From positions 3,720,001 through 3,784,000 of the forward strand of contig NZ_CP011072.1 of NCBI RefSeq assembly GCF_001190925.1: a stretch of DNA of 64,000 nt, given 5' to 3'. The position numbers and the translations under genes are program-made. Origin of the DNA: Azoarcus sp. CIB (GTDB lineage Bacteria > Pseudomonadota > Gammaproteobacteria > Burkholderiales > Rhodocyclaceae). Positions 54,314-63,773 of this stretch are shown here, piece by piece; within the stretch, counting starts at the first letter, position 1; each line of letters opens with the position of its first letter. The notes beneath the pieces were generated by a model. It made no database searches. It had not been told where the DNA came from and saw only the letters and a program-made list of their open reading frames with translations.

Positions 54314-55102
54314 TCACTGGACATCCGTCAGCAAAGCACGAAGGTGCGAGACGGGAATCGCGTAGGTGATTCCAGACGGCGCACTCAACGCGTTCTCCTT
54401 CGTACCTTTCACAAAAACCATATTCACGATGCCGAGCACCTCACCAGTGTCCGGGTCGAACACCGGGCTGCCGCTATTGCCCGGATATGCCGTTGCATCG
54501 AGCTGATAGACACGGAACGTGTCCCCTGCGAGTCGCCGGATCAACGCCGGATTGAGTTGGCGGGAATTCGCCTGCGGAATGCCGATCGGCGTCACTGCGG
54601 CGATGATGCCCCGGTGCGTGACCGGAGTGAGTCCCAGTGCGCTGCCGATCGGGAACCCCATGAATGCAATCGGCTGGCCTTCGGCAACGAAACTTGCATC
54701 GGCGAGCGGCAAGGCGGGCAGGGGCTGGCCGTCGAGCCGCAGGACAGCAAGATCGGTATTCGGGTCGACCGCCGCCTTCGCAACCTTGCGGATGGCGCTT
54801 TGTGAGGCACCCGGCACGACGACGACCAGGGACTCCAACTGATCATCTGAAACCGGCAACGACACGACATGTGCATTGGTCGCGACAAGGCGACCACTTC
54901 CGACTGCGAATCCCGTGCCCAGGAATCGGAATTGCGGGGAACGCGTCCGCTGAAACGTTCCCACGGCAACCACCGAGGGCTTCAGTCGCGGCAGCACTTC
55001 GACGAGACCTGCGACCGCCAGGCGCGGAACGGGGATGGCAGTACAAAGCACGACAAGCGACATCCACGCACCACACAACGCGGGATACCAGGCTCTTTTC
55101 AC
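54314..55102 (-). CDS. Trypsin-like serine protease (S1C), 262 aa
   Basis: A secreted or periplasmic chymotrypsin-fold protease without a PDZ domain. Signal peptide/anchor near the N-terminus (PALCGAWMSLVVLCTAIPVP). Catalytic triad: His in VATNAHVV, Asp in NTDLAVL and Ser in YPGNSGSPV. The GTG start overlaps the lytic-transglycosylase stop by 4 bases and has GGGGGAGG before it. Proteases of this type occur in exosortase clusters as candidate surface-protein processors. Confidence 0.85.
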   Translation of the reverse strand: MKRAWYPALCGAWMSLVVLCTAIPVPRLAVAGLVEVLPRLKPSVVAVGTFQRTRSPQFRFLGTGFAVGSGRLVATNAHVVSLPVSDDQLESLVVVVPGASQSAIRKVAKAAVDPNTDLAVLRLDGQPLPALPLADASFVAEGQPIAFMGFPIGSALGLTPVTHRGIIAAVTPIGIPQANSRQLNPALIRRLAGDTFRVYQLDATAYPGNSGSPVFDPDTGEVLGIVNMVFVKGTKENALSAPSGITYAIPVSHLRALLTDVQ

Positions 55103-56058
55103 GAACCTCCCCCGCGGTCGCTGACGAGTTGCAAAGCAGGCGCGGCCGGGCTCGGCTCCGTGATACGGCTGTCGTATGCATGCTTGCGCCGCTGCATGAA
55201 GGCCAGGATACGCGCAACGTAGGCCTGCGTTTCGGCGTACGGCGGCACCCCCCGATAGCGATCGACGGCACGCTCGCCGGCGTTGTATCCGGCCGCAGCC
55301 ATGGCAATGTCCCCGCGGAAATAGGCAAGGAGCCAACGCAGATACGCTAGACCGCCCCGGATATTCTCCTCGGGGTCGAAGGGTTTTCGCACGTTGAAGC
55401 GCGCCGCGGTATCCGGGATCAGCTGCATCACCCCCATCGCATTCTTCGGCGAAACTGCTTCCGCGTTGAGGTTCGACTCGGTCAGTGCAATCGCGAGCGC
55501 GAGTCTCGGGCTGATCGCGTATTCGGCGGAGAGATCGACCACGAGTCGCGCCAGTTGCTTGCGCTGCGCCGACAGTGCGGCGATGTGCGCTTCGGCACTC
55601 CAGCCCGGATCCAGCGACTCATCGGGGGGAGGCTGCAGACAGTCAGGCACGGCCCCAACATATTCGCCGGTGAATCGGCGCATCTGATCGGCCTGCGGAT
55701 GCCCGAAAAATGCGGCCATCGCAAACAGCGTTCCCGCATAGGCGTCATTGCGGTCCAAGCCCCGCCCGTTGGCGTACATCCAGCCGAGCGAATACATCGC
55801 CTCGACATTGCCCAGACGCGCAGACTCGCAATACAGCGCGGCAGCCCTTGCAGGTTCGCGTTCCACCCCCTCACCGTGCTCATGGGCCACCGCAAGCTCC
55901 GCCAGGTAGCGCGCGTGATCTACGAAAACTGCCTCAACGGCGGGCCCCGCCAACTCGACAGGATCGCCCTTCGCAGCAATCGACGCGTGCGATCCGGCGG
56001 CAAGCAATGCGGCCCCCAGCAAATGAAGGCTTCGGCTTACATACAATCCACGCCTCAT
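55099..56058 (-). CDS. Sel1-repeat lytic transglycosylase, 319 aa
   Basis: A periplasmic peptidoglycan hydrolase. Signal peptide (RSLHLLGAALLAAGSHASIAA), then Sel1-type repeats (YCESARLGNVEAMYSLGWMYANGRGL) and a C-terminal SLT domain with catalytic Glu in ALAIALTESNLNAEAVSP, then NAMGVMQLIPDTAARF and AAGYNAGERAV. The ATG with GGGAGG a few bases ahead is chosen over the ATG five codons upstream. It is upstream of and overlapping the serine protease gene, so both are made from one mRNA. Confidence 0.85.
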   Translation of the reverse strand: MRRGLYVSRSLHLLGAALLAAGSHASIAAKGDPVELAGPAVEAVFVDHARYLAELAVAHEHGEGVEREPARAAALYCESARLGNVEAMYSLGWMYANGRGLDRNDAYAGTLFAMAAFFGHPQADQMRRFTGEYVGAVPDCLQPPPDESLDPGWSAEAHIAALSAQRKQLARLVVDLSAEYAISPRLALAIALTESNLNAEAVSPKNAMGVMQLIPDTAARFNVRKPFDPEENIRGGLAYLRWLLAYFRGDIAMAAAGYNAGERAVDRYRGVPPYAETQAYVARILAFMQRRKHAYDSRITEPSPAAPALQLVSDRGGGS

Positions 56059-56105
56059 CATGGCCTCCCGCATGGCACACCGCTAGCGAAATGCGACCGC
56101 TCCCG

Positions 56106-57386
56106 CTACAGCCGCCAGACAGATACCCCGGACGCCGCCATCGCGTCGCGGTCATACGCCGACTTCACATCGACGAAAATACCGTTCGGCAACAATCTTT
56201 CGGTGATCTTCGTGAGCGGCATTTCCAGGTACGCCTTGTGCGAGACCGCTGCAACCACGGCCGTCGCGCGCGGCAGCTCCTCCCAGGACACAAGGGCCTC
56301 GCCATACTCATGCTCGGCCTCCGACGATGTGGCAACGGCATCATGGACATGCACCCTGCAGCCGAAACTGCGCAGCTCCCGGATCACGTCGATGACCTTG
56401 CTGTTGCGCAGATCGGGACAATTTTCCTTGAAGGTGAGCCCCAGTACGATGACGTCGCAGCCTCGAACCGGATGCCCCGCCTGAATCATCTGCTTGACGG
56501 TCTGTTCGGCAACGTACTTGCCCATCCCGTCATTGATACGCCGTCCAGCCAGGATCACGTCCGAGTGGTAACCCAGCATTTCCGCCTTGTGCGTCAGGTA
56601 GTAGGGATCGACGCCGATGCAGTGTCCCCCGACGAGGCCCGGACGGAACGGCAGGAAGTTCCACTTCGTCCCTGCGGCTTCGAGCACCTCGAGCGTGTCG
56701 ATTCCAATCTTGTGAAAGATCACCGCCAGTTCGTTCATCAATGCGATGTTGAGGTCCCGCTGCGTGTTCTCGATGACCTTCGCCGCCTCTGCGACCTTGA
56801 TCGAGCTTGCAGCATAGACCCCTGCGGTAATGATCGCCCCGTAGACCTCGCGAACCTTCGCCAGTGTCGCGGGCGTATCCCCCGATACCACTTTCGCGAT
56901 CTTCGTGACCGTGCGCTCCTTATCGCCCGGATTGATGCGCTCCGGAGAGTAGCCGACGAAAAAGCCGTCCTTCCACTTCAGGCCGGATTCACGCTCGATG
57001 ATCGGGATGCAGACTTCCTCGGTTGCACCGGGATACACCGTCGACTCGAATACGACGATCGCCCCTCGCTTCAGGTTCTGTCCGACAGTCCGCGATGCCC
57101 CGACCAGTGGCGAAAAATCGGGCTGGTGTGCCTCACCCACCGGTGTCGGTACTGCGACGACGACGAAATCCGCTTCGGCGATCACACCCGCATCCGCATG
57201 GCACGAGAGCATCGTCGCAGCGCGCAAATCCTCGCCTGAAACCTCACCGGTCGGATCGTAATACTCGCGATATGCTGCTACCTTGCTGGCCGAAAGATCA
57301 AACCCCAAGGTCTTGAACTTCTTCCCGAATTCAACGGCAAGCGGCAGGCCGACATAGCCCAGACCGATAACGGCGACCGTAGTCAT
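56106..57386 (-). CDS. UDP-N-acetylhexosamine 6-dehydrogenase-like, 426 aa
   Basis: A nucleotide-sugar dehydrogenase of the WbpA/TviB group that oxidises the C6 of UDP-GlcNAc or UDP-GalNAc to the uronic acid for exopolysaccharide. NAD motif VAVIGLGYVGLPLA at the N-terminus, YSPERINPGD, LNIALMNELAVIFHKIGIDTLEVL, catalytic Cys in LVGGHCIGVDPYYLTHKAE, and LGLTFKENCPDLRNSKV. Length fits TviB/WbpA (about 425-436). The second ATG is used; the first adds six residues without a ribosome site. Glycan sugar cannot be determined. Confidence 0.87.
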   Translation of the reverse strand: MTTVAVIGLGYVGLPLAVEFGKKFKTLGFDLSASKVAAYREYYDPTGEVSGEDLRAATMLSCHADAGVIAEADFVVVAVPTPVGEAHQPDFSPLVGASRTVGQNLKRGAIVVFESTVYPGATEEVCIPIIERESGLKWKDGFFVGYSPERINPGDKERTVTKIAKVVSGDTPATLAKVREVYGAIITAGVYAASSIKVAEAAKVIENTQRDLNIALMNELAVIFHKIGIDTLEVLEAAGTKWNFLPFRPGLVGGHCIGVDPYYLTHKAEMLGYHSDVILAGRRINDGMGKYVAEQTVKQMIQAGHPVRGCDVIVLGLTFKENCPDLRNSKVIDVIRELRSFGCRVHVHDAVATSSEAEHEYGEALVSWEELPRATAVVAAVSHKAYLEMPLTKITERLLPNGIFVDVKSAYDRDAMAASGVSVWRL

Positions 57387-57438
57387 GATTTGCACCCCAG
57401 ACATAACCCAAAAAACATAATTCGGACAACTGACGCAA

Positions 57439-60234
57439 TCATAGCTTCTCCTTCAGCGCCATGATCTCTGCACGCAGGGGACTGTTCTGCGGTAGCGACT
57501 GCAAAAGAGAATCCGCCTCTTTCGCCGCATCCTGCTTGCGACCAGCTTTCACATATGCTTTCGCGAGATTGAGACGCAGAGCCGGTGCAGTAGGCGCCAG
57601 AGTCACCGCCTTTCGGAGGTTCTCAATCCCGTTTTCCGGCTGGCCGCTATCGATTTGCAGTACACCTAAGGTCCCGAGGATATTGGGATCTTCCGGAGCC
57701 AACTTTACCGCCCGCTCAGCCAGCCCCATCGCTTTCGGATCCCTACGTTGGCCGGCGATCCACGCCAGATTGTTGAGGACTCGGGGCGTGTCCGGTTTAA
57801 GCTCATCGAGCTTTCTATAAAACTGTTCGGCCTCATCGAATCGCCGGGCAGCAAAAGCCCGCTCGGCAAGATAAGAACGCACCCGTACATCCTTCGGCTC
57901 CTGCCGCAACCATTCGGAAACCGATTTCTCAGCCTCTTTTTGCTTACCGGATTGAATCTGAACGGCATAGAGTTTGATCACCGTCTCTGCCGTCGGCCTG
58001 ACACTGAACGATTTCCTGTAAGCGACGATCGCAGATGGGTAGTCCTTTGCGACAAGGTACAGATCGCCTTCCAGATTCCAACCAACGGGTGTCTTAGGCC
58101 TTTGCTTCTGTACCGTATGGGCAACCGCAATCGCCTCCTTGAGTCGCTGCGTTCCTGCAAGCAATGCGGCGAGTCGCTGCTGCGCATCGATCAAATCCGG
58201 CTTCAACCCGAGCGCCCGTCGCAAGGATTGCTCCGCGGCAGCGGAATCCTTGGCCAGTTGTTGTGCATCCGCGAGCCGGATCAACGGTGCCGGCAGTTTC
58301 GGCTGCAGACTCACCTGCTTGTTGAACGCAGTGATCGCCTGCTGGAGGTCACCCGCCAGCAACTGGCCTCGGCCCATCATCTCGTGCGCACGCGGATCAT
58401 CCGGATGGGCGGCGATGACTTCCTGAGCGATCGAAATCGCCTTCTTCGCATCCCTCTGCCCCAAAGCCTCCGCGGCCAAGGCAAGTTTCGGCGTCGCTTC
58501 CGTGGGGTTCGCACGGCTGACGCGCTCGAGGGTTCCACGCACCTTGTCCGGGGCGGCACCGGTCGCCTTCTGCAGGTTCGCCAACAGGAGAGAAGCTGCG
58601 ATGTTATCAGGATGCTTGGCGACGATTGCCTCGACACGCTCCAGCGCATCCTCAGGCTTCCTTTCCGCCAGATCCATGCGAGCGAGATTCACTGCAGCCG
58701 GCAGGTAATCGCTCTTGAGCGTAAGCGCTTTTTCAAACGAGAGCCTTGCGCTGGCGAGATCCCGCTTCGCAAGTGCGATTCCGCCTTGCAGCATGTAAGT
58801 ACGGGGGTCATCCGGACGTCTTTCCTCGAGCCTGCGTTGCGCAGCAGCCGCCTTGTCGAGTTCGCCCTGTCGCAAATGCACCATCACCAACGCAAAATCG
58901 GCCGCTCCGGAACTCCCTTCGAGCGTCGAAGCGGTCTCGAGATCGCTCAAACCGGCCGCAGCGTCGCCCTCGAGCAGACGGGCCACCCCCAGCTGCGTGC
59001 GTGCCAGCTCGTCGGAAGGCCGCACGGCAACAAGCTTTTCATACGTTTCCGAGGCCGCATCCAGCTTGCCCTGGGCCAGCTGAATGCGCGCAGCCAGTTG
59101 CAGGCTTTCGGGATCTGGAGTCTTTACGGAAAGGAGGGGCTTGAGCGTTTCCATTGCCTTCTCGGGGTCACCTGCAGCAAGCTCCAATCGCGCAAGCCCC
59201 AACCGGGCGCTCCTGTTCTGAGGAACACGACCGACCACCATCGCCAGATGTTCGCGCGCAACGACATGCTCGTTCAGGCTGGCGTGAATCAAACCTGCCA
59301 GCAGACGTCCGGGCAGGTACTCGGGCGCCAATCGAATGGTCTCCGCAATGTGATCGCGAGCCGAAGCCGCCTTACTGCTTCGAAGGTCATGCAGCGCGAA
59401 CAGATAGTGCGTGAGCGGGTGCTTCGGCGCGACCTTCTCCATCGCCGCAAGTCGCTCCGCAGCCGCACTCATGTCGCCGCGCTCAAGCAGCAACGAGATC
59501 AGTGCAAAGTGATATGCAACCGATGACGGGCGAAACTTCACCGCCTCGTGTAGCGCTGCGAGAGCGTCGTCGACCTGCTTCCGAGCAAGCAACACGTCAG
59601 CACGCAATGCGTGGGCATCGCCTGCCTCCGCCCCCCCCACGCCCCGGGCCAGCACGGCCTCAGCCTCCGCCAACGCACCGTCAACGTCTCCCGTCAGGTA
59701 TTTCATACGGCCAAGGCCGATTCGAGCGGGAACGTCGTCCGCATTCGACGTCAACGCTGCTTCGAACGCCTCACGTGCCTTGGAAAAATCCTTACGTTCG
59801 AGATAGGCATCTCCGACGCTCGCCATGAGTTGGGCGTTCGCCACCGGATCCTGGAACTTGGTATCCCCAAATTCCTTGATGACCTGCTCGAACTGTCCCA
59901 TCTGCACCATCGCACGCGCCAGAAGCGGGCTCACCTGTTCGACGGAACTGCCCAACTCCAACGCGCGACGAAAATCTTTCTCGGCGGCAGTCGAATTCCC
60001 CTGCCTGAGGTTCACGGCTCCGAGCAGGTATCGTGCTTCGGCGAGCTTCGGGTTTTCCTGCAACGCATTCTTGAGTTGAATGCTCGCTGCCTGGAGATCG
60101 TTATTTGCAAGATAATCGCGAGCCGAAGCCACCATGGAATCGGGGCTCGCGCCGCAGCCGGCAATCAAACCCGAAAACAGGAAGGCCAGCGCAACCTGCC
60201 GTCTGGACTGCGGGAAAAGCGTCGGACGGGACAC
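57439..60234 (-). CDS. prsT: PEP-CTERM system TPR-repeat lipoprotein PrsT, 931 aa
   Basis: A very long periplasmic or outer-membrane lipoprotein. Lipobox FSGLIAGC near residue 28, then some 20 tetratricopeptide repeats over nearly the whole length (e.g. AARDYLANNDLQAASIQLKNAL, LLLERGDMSAAAERLAAM). PrsT belongs with exosortase systems and may act as a scaffold for polysaccharide or PEP-CTERM protein export. The GTG is preferred because AAGGAGA is just upstream and it starts one base after the prsR stop. The TTG before it would start inside prsR. Confidence 0.92.
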   Translation of the reverse strand: MSRPTLFPQSRRQVALAFLFSGLIAGCGASPDSMVASARDYLANNDLQAASIQLKNALQENPKLAEARYLLGAVNLRQGNSTAAEKDFRRALELGSSVEQVSPLLARAMVQMGQFEQVIKEFGDTKFQDPVANAQLMASVGDAYLERKDFSKAREAFEAALTSNADDVPARIGLGRMKYLTGDVDGALAEAEAVLARGVGGAEAGDAHALRADVLLARKQVDDALAALHEAVKFRPSSVAYHFALISLLLERGDMSAAAERLAAMEKVAPKHPLTHYLFALHDLRSSKAASARDHIAETIRLAPEYLPGRLLAGLIHASLNEHVVAREHLAMVVGRVPQNRSARLGLARLELAAGDPEKAMETLKPLLSVKTPDPESLQLAARIQLAQGKLDAASETYEKLVAVRPSDELARTQLGVARLLEGDAAAGLSDLETASTLEGSSGAADFALVMVHLRQGELDKAAAAQRRLEERRPDDPRTYMLQGGIALAKRDLASARLSFEKALTLKSDYLPAAVNLARMDLAERKPEDALERVEAIVAKHPDNIAASLLLANLQKATGAAPDKVRGTLERVSRANPTEATPKLALAAEALGQRDAKKAISIAQEVIAAHPDDPRAHEMMGRGQLLAGDLQQAITAFNKQVSLQPKLPAPLIRLADAQQLAKDSAAAEQSLRRALGLKPDLIDAQQRLAALLAGTQRLKEAIAVAHTVQKQRPKTPVGWNLEGDLYLVAKDYPSAIVAYRKSFSVRPTAETVIKLYAVQIQSGKQKEAEKSVSEWLRQEPKDVRVRSYLAERAFAARRFDEAEQFYRKLDELKPDTPRVLNNLAWIAGQRRDPKAMGLAERAVKLAPEDPNILGTLGVLQIDSGQPENGIENLRKAVTLAPTAPALRLNLAKAYVKAGRKQDAAKEADSLLQSLPQNSPLRAEIMALKEKL

Positions 60235-60235
60235 G

Positions 60236-61594
60236 TCAACTCTCCTTCTTGAATCCAAAGCGGTTCATCAAGTCGTACAAGGACGGCCTGCTGATGCCAA
60301 GCGCATCGGACGCGCGCGCTATATTGCCGTTGGTTCGCGCCAGAGCCCTGATCACTGCCCGTCGCTCGGCCTCGTCCCTGACGTGACGCAGATTGAGCTC
60401 CATCAGATCCGTTTCCGCCGCATCGAGCCCGAGATCCTCCGCGGTGATCCGGCTGGATTCCGCCATGATTACCGCACGCTTGAGGCAGTTCTCCAGCTCG
60501 CGCACATTTCCTGGCCAGGGATGCGCCTCGATTGCGGCGAGCGCATCCTCGCCGAGATGCATGGCCCCGCGCCCGTTGTCCTTCGCGAAGCGCTGGACGA
60601 ACGCATGCGCCAGTAACACGGCATCGCCGTCTCGCTCCCGCAGGGGTGGGATATCGATGACAATCTCGGCGAGCCGATAGTAAAGATCCTCCCGAAAAAG
60701 CCCGGCCTGGATTTGCGCTTTCAGGTCCCTGTGCGTCGCACATACGACCCGAACATCGACCGGAATCTCCTCGCGCCCCCCAATACGTTCGACGACTCTC
60801 TCCTGCAGAAAACGGAGCAGCTTCGCCTGCAAGGACATCGGCAAGTCACCGATCTCGTCGAGAAAGAAGGTCCCCTTGTGTGCCGTTTCGATCTTTCCCA
60901 GCGTCTGCTTGGCTGCCCCGGTGAAGGCGCCTTTCTCGTAACCGAACAACTCGCTTTCCAGCAGATTCTCAGGAATCGCCGCACAGTTGATCGCAAGGAA
61001 TCGTTCCTTGGATCGCGACGACAATGCGTGCAACGCGCGCGCCAGAATCTCCTTGCCCGTCCCGCTCGCGCCAAGCAATGCCACAGTGACATTTGCCGAC
61101 GCAACCCTTTCAACGGTCCGACACACCTTCAACATCCCGGGATCCCGAGTGATGACTCCGGAAAGAGGACTGGTCTGCTGGGCCATGAGACGATGATTCT
61201 CCGCCTGCAGGTCATGCAGGCGAAATGCACGGTCGATCGTCAGCGCGAGCAGTTCCGGCTCAAAGGGCTTGCCGAAGAAATCATAGGCGCCCATTGCGAC
61301 CGCCCTCACCGCGTTCTCGCGATCATGCTGACCTGTGAGGACGATTACCTTCGTTTCCGGGGCCAGCACCAACATCTCCCCCAAGAGCCGGAAACCTTCG
61401 CTCACGTCATCCGGATTTGGCGGCAAGCCGAGGTCCATCGTGACGACAGCGGGCTCATGGCGGCGCAACTGGGCGAGCGCGCTCTCCCTGTCATCCGCGA
61501 CAACGGTTTCGAACGAATCGAACGCCCATCGCATCTGCTTCTGCAGCGCAGGATCGTCCTCCACAACCAGAAGCGTACGTCTCTTGTCGTTCAT
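60236..61594 (-). CDS. prsR: Response regulator PrsR, sigma-54-type activator, 452 aa
   Basis: An NtrC-like regulator. Receiver domain with phospho-Asp in VVTMDLGLP and Lys in FFGKPF; AAA+ domain with GASGTGKE (Walker A), FLDEIGD (Walker B) and GAFTGA, the loop that contacts sigma-54; a Fis-type helix-turn-helix at the C-terminus (GNIARASDALGISRPSLYDLMNRFG). PrsK is the partner kinase; the ATG overlaps the prsK stop by 4 bases. The sigma-54-type promoter at 39.2 kb upstream of the PEP-CTERM gene is a candidate target. Confidence 0.93.
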   Translation of the reverse strand: MNDKRRTLLVVEDDPALQKQMRWAFDSFETVVADDRESALAQLRRHEPAVVTMDLGLPPNPDDVSEGFRLLGEMLVLAPETKVIVLTGQHDRENAVRAVAMGAYDFFGKPFEPELLALTIDRAFRLHDLQAENHRLMAQQTSPLSGVITRDPGMLKVCRTVERVASANVTVALLGASGTGKEILARALHALSSRSKERFLAINCAAIPENLLESELFGYEKGAFTGAAKQTLGKIETAHKGTFFLDEIGDLPMSLQAKLLRFLQERVVERIGGREEIPVDVRVVCATHRDLKAQIQAGLFREDLYYRLAEIVIDIPPLRERDGDAVLLAHAFVQRFAKDNGRGAMHLGEDALAAIEAHPWPGNVRELENCLKRAVIMAESSRITAEDLGLDAAETDLMELNLRHVRDEAERRAVIRALARTNGNIARASDALGISRPSLYDLMNRFGFKKES

Positions 61595-63672
61595 AATCCC
61601 TGCGTCATCACCACGGTCTTTATTTCATCCCGCACGTCGCGGACAACTACCGGCAGTGTGATCGCTACGCGAGTCCCCTCCCCGGGTTCGCTATCCACTG
61701 CGATGCTGCCCCCGATCTCCCGGATGTACTGCTGAGCCTCAAATGCACCGATGCCCATTCCTCCCGTTTTGCTGGTCTGGAATGGCCGGAACAATCGCTC
61801 CCGAGCGAATTCCTTCGTCATGCCGCATCCGTTGTCGGCAACGCTCAAGACCACCGAACCTTCGCCCATCGGCTTGATGCTTACTACCACCCTACCATCG
61901 TCTGGTGTCGCTTCCAGCGCATTCTGCAACACATGGCCGATGACGCGTTCAAGTCGCTCCGGGTGCGCAATGACCTCGACGGCCCCTGCCTCCCCCGCCT
62001 CAAACTCGATCGGAGGGCGTTGGTGACGCTTCGCCAGCCTCAGACGTTCGACCAGACCGTTGATTTCCACGCGCCGCGGCGGATCGATCGACCGTTTCTC
62101 CTGCAACTGCCCCATCAGGCCGCGCATGCGCGACTCCACATTCGCAACGGTCTCCAGCATGTCTTCCTGAAACGCCGGGTTATGCTTGTGCCGCTCCGCG
62201 TTCTTCAACATCAGGGAAAGCTGCGCAACAAGATTCTTCAGGTCGTGAACAACGAATGCAGACATGCGATTGAACGAGTCGAACTTCCTGGACTCGATCA
62301 AGGCCTCCATCGCCTGCATGCGTGACAGATAACTCGCTGCCTGCGCCTGCGCTGTTTTCAGCAGGTCGAGAACCTCCCAGTTCACGTCGACCGGCGTCCT
62401 TGGCGCACTAAGCAGCACGAAACCCACGAGAACGCCCCCGGATTTCAGGGGAAGAACCAGCCAGGCGCTCGAGATCTCGGACAACCACAGAGGGAGCTCC
62501 AACATCGCGTAGTTAGTCGAGCCTGACCGGTACTCCTCGAGATTGATCACCCATTCGCGTTCCGCGAGAAATCGACAGAACGAACTGCCCTCGTCCTCCG
62601 TCACCGCGATCGCCGGGTGGTTGAGCCGCGACTGGACGCAATAGCGGTGTCCCCCCGACTCCCGAAGCCAAAGCACTCCCCCGGGGCTCTCCACGAGGTC
62701 GGACAGCCCCTTGATCACCGACTCACCCAGGTCGAGCGCACCGTCAGCCGAGGACAGGGCCTGCGTGAACCGCAACCACTCGCTCCGATAGTCGTAACGG
62801 TACGGGAACAGGTGCTTGTTCAGGAACACACGCAACCTTGCTCGTTGCGCCCCCGATACCACGAACACGCTCAAAAGCAGGAGGCCTGCAAAAAGCAAGG
62901 TCAACTGGAGCGCACGCCCCCAATCGCCCCCGACGAAGCGCACGTAATACCCGGCCGCCGCGATCACCAGAAGGTAGGCCCCTGAGAGCGCCAAGGCTGT
63001 CGAATGGAACACTGCGTCTCGCGAAACCGTAATGCGGAGAGCCCAATCGGGATTGCGCCCCGCCGACACCGCGACGAGCGGAAGCGTCAACGCATGAGCG
63101 ATGCCGCGCACCGCCCATACATCCGCATCCAACAGACCAAACAGGAACCCATCCGCGAAAAGGTACAGTTCGAAGACATAACTGGCCGCGAGCGCCAGGC
63201 ATAGCGGCTTCAAGGCCCATCGCGACTCCGCGGGCACGGACCGGAACAGCTGCTCGATCAGTACCAACCCCAGCACCGCTCCTGCCAGAAAACTACCCAG
63301 GTGCAAGTTAGTCTGCGACAAGAACCCAGCCTCGACTCCGAACACACCGAGCAACTGTGCGATTGCCACGATTGCCGTGGCAACGATCGGCCAACGCACC
63401 ACGCGTGCATTGACGGCGTGCAGAAGAATGATCACAAACGCCAACCAGCTGACCTGACGAACTGTGTCACTCATCCACGCCAGCGTAAGAGCCGTCGATG
63501 AAGGGTTACGGACGACAAAGACGTTTGCAAGCGTCCACAGGGCACTCGCCCCGACAGCCAGCAGGAGGGCTCCGCCACGCGGCCGCTTGCGCCAGCCAAG
63601 AAGCAGGTAAATCCAGAACAGCGTGTACGCACCGCAAGCGATGCCGTATGCCACACCAGCCGACTCTGACAA
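61591..63672 (-). CDS. prsK: PEP-CTERM system histidine kinase PrsK, 693 aa
   Basis: An inner-membrane sensor kinase. The first 290 residues hold about 8-9 hydrophobic helices; a GAF-like domain follows (about 310-440), then a histidine kinase core with the His in FVVHDLKNLVAQLSLM and ATPase blocks HVLQNALEATPD, VADNGCGM and GMGIGAFEAQQYIREIGG. The start is TTG with AGGGGA 6 bases ahead; no ATG fits. PrsR is co-transcribed downstream. Part of the exosortase-A regulatory pair. Confidence 0.92.
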   Translation of the reverse strand: MSESAGVAYGIACGAYTLFWIYLLLGWRKRPRGGALLLAVGASALWTLANVFVVRNPSSTALTLAWMSDTVRQVSWLAFVIILLHAVNARVVRWPIVATAIVAIAQLLGVFGVEAGFLSQTNLHLGSFLAGAVLGLVLIEQLFRSVPAESRWALKPLCLALAASYVFELYLFADGFLFGLLDADVWAVRGIAHALTLPLVAVSAGRNPDWALRITVSRDAVFHSTALALSGAYLLVIAAAGYYVRFVGGDWGRALQLTLLFAGLLLLSVFVVSGAQRARLRVFLNKHLFPYRYDYRSEWLRFTQALSSADGALDLGESVIKGLSDLVESPGGVLWLRESGGHRYCVQSRLNHPAIAVTEDEGSSFCRFLAEREWVINLEEYRSGSTNYAMLELPLWLSEISSAWLVLPLKSGGVLVGFVLLSAPRTPVDVNWEVLDLLKTAQAQAASYLSRMQAMEALIESRKFDSFNRMSAFVVHDLKNLVAQLSLMLKNAERHKHNPAFQEDMLETVANVESRMRGLMGQLQEKRSIDPPRRVEINGLVERLRLAKRHQRPPIEFEAGEAGAVEVIAHPERLERVIGHVLQNALEATPDDGRVVVSIKPMGEGSVVLSVADNGCGMTKEFARERLFRPFQTSKTGGMGIGAFEAQQYIREIGGSIAVDSEPGEGTRVAITLPVVVRDVRDEIKTVVMTQGL

Positions 63673-63727
63673 ATCAGTCCCCTGACCTTAGCGTCGCAAA
63701 GCTACGCAGCTGACGGAGATCTCCCGA

Positions 63728-63773
63728 TGCACACAGCAAGGCGGCAACCGCTTCGGCAGCGGCTTAGTGTGCA
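63728..63773. promoter_or_regulatory. Hairpin spanning the stop of the EpsB-like gene
   Basis: TGCACAC (63728-63734) and GTGTGCA (63767-63773) pair around a GC-rich inner region, overlapping the last codons of the sugar transferase gene. No T-run follows on the minus strand. A separate 10-bp palindrome GGAGATCTCC lies 10 bases further on, at 63716-63725. Confidence 0.35.
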
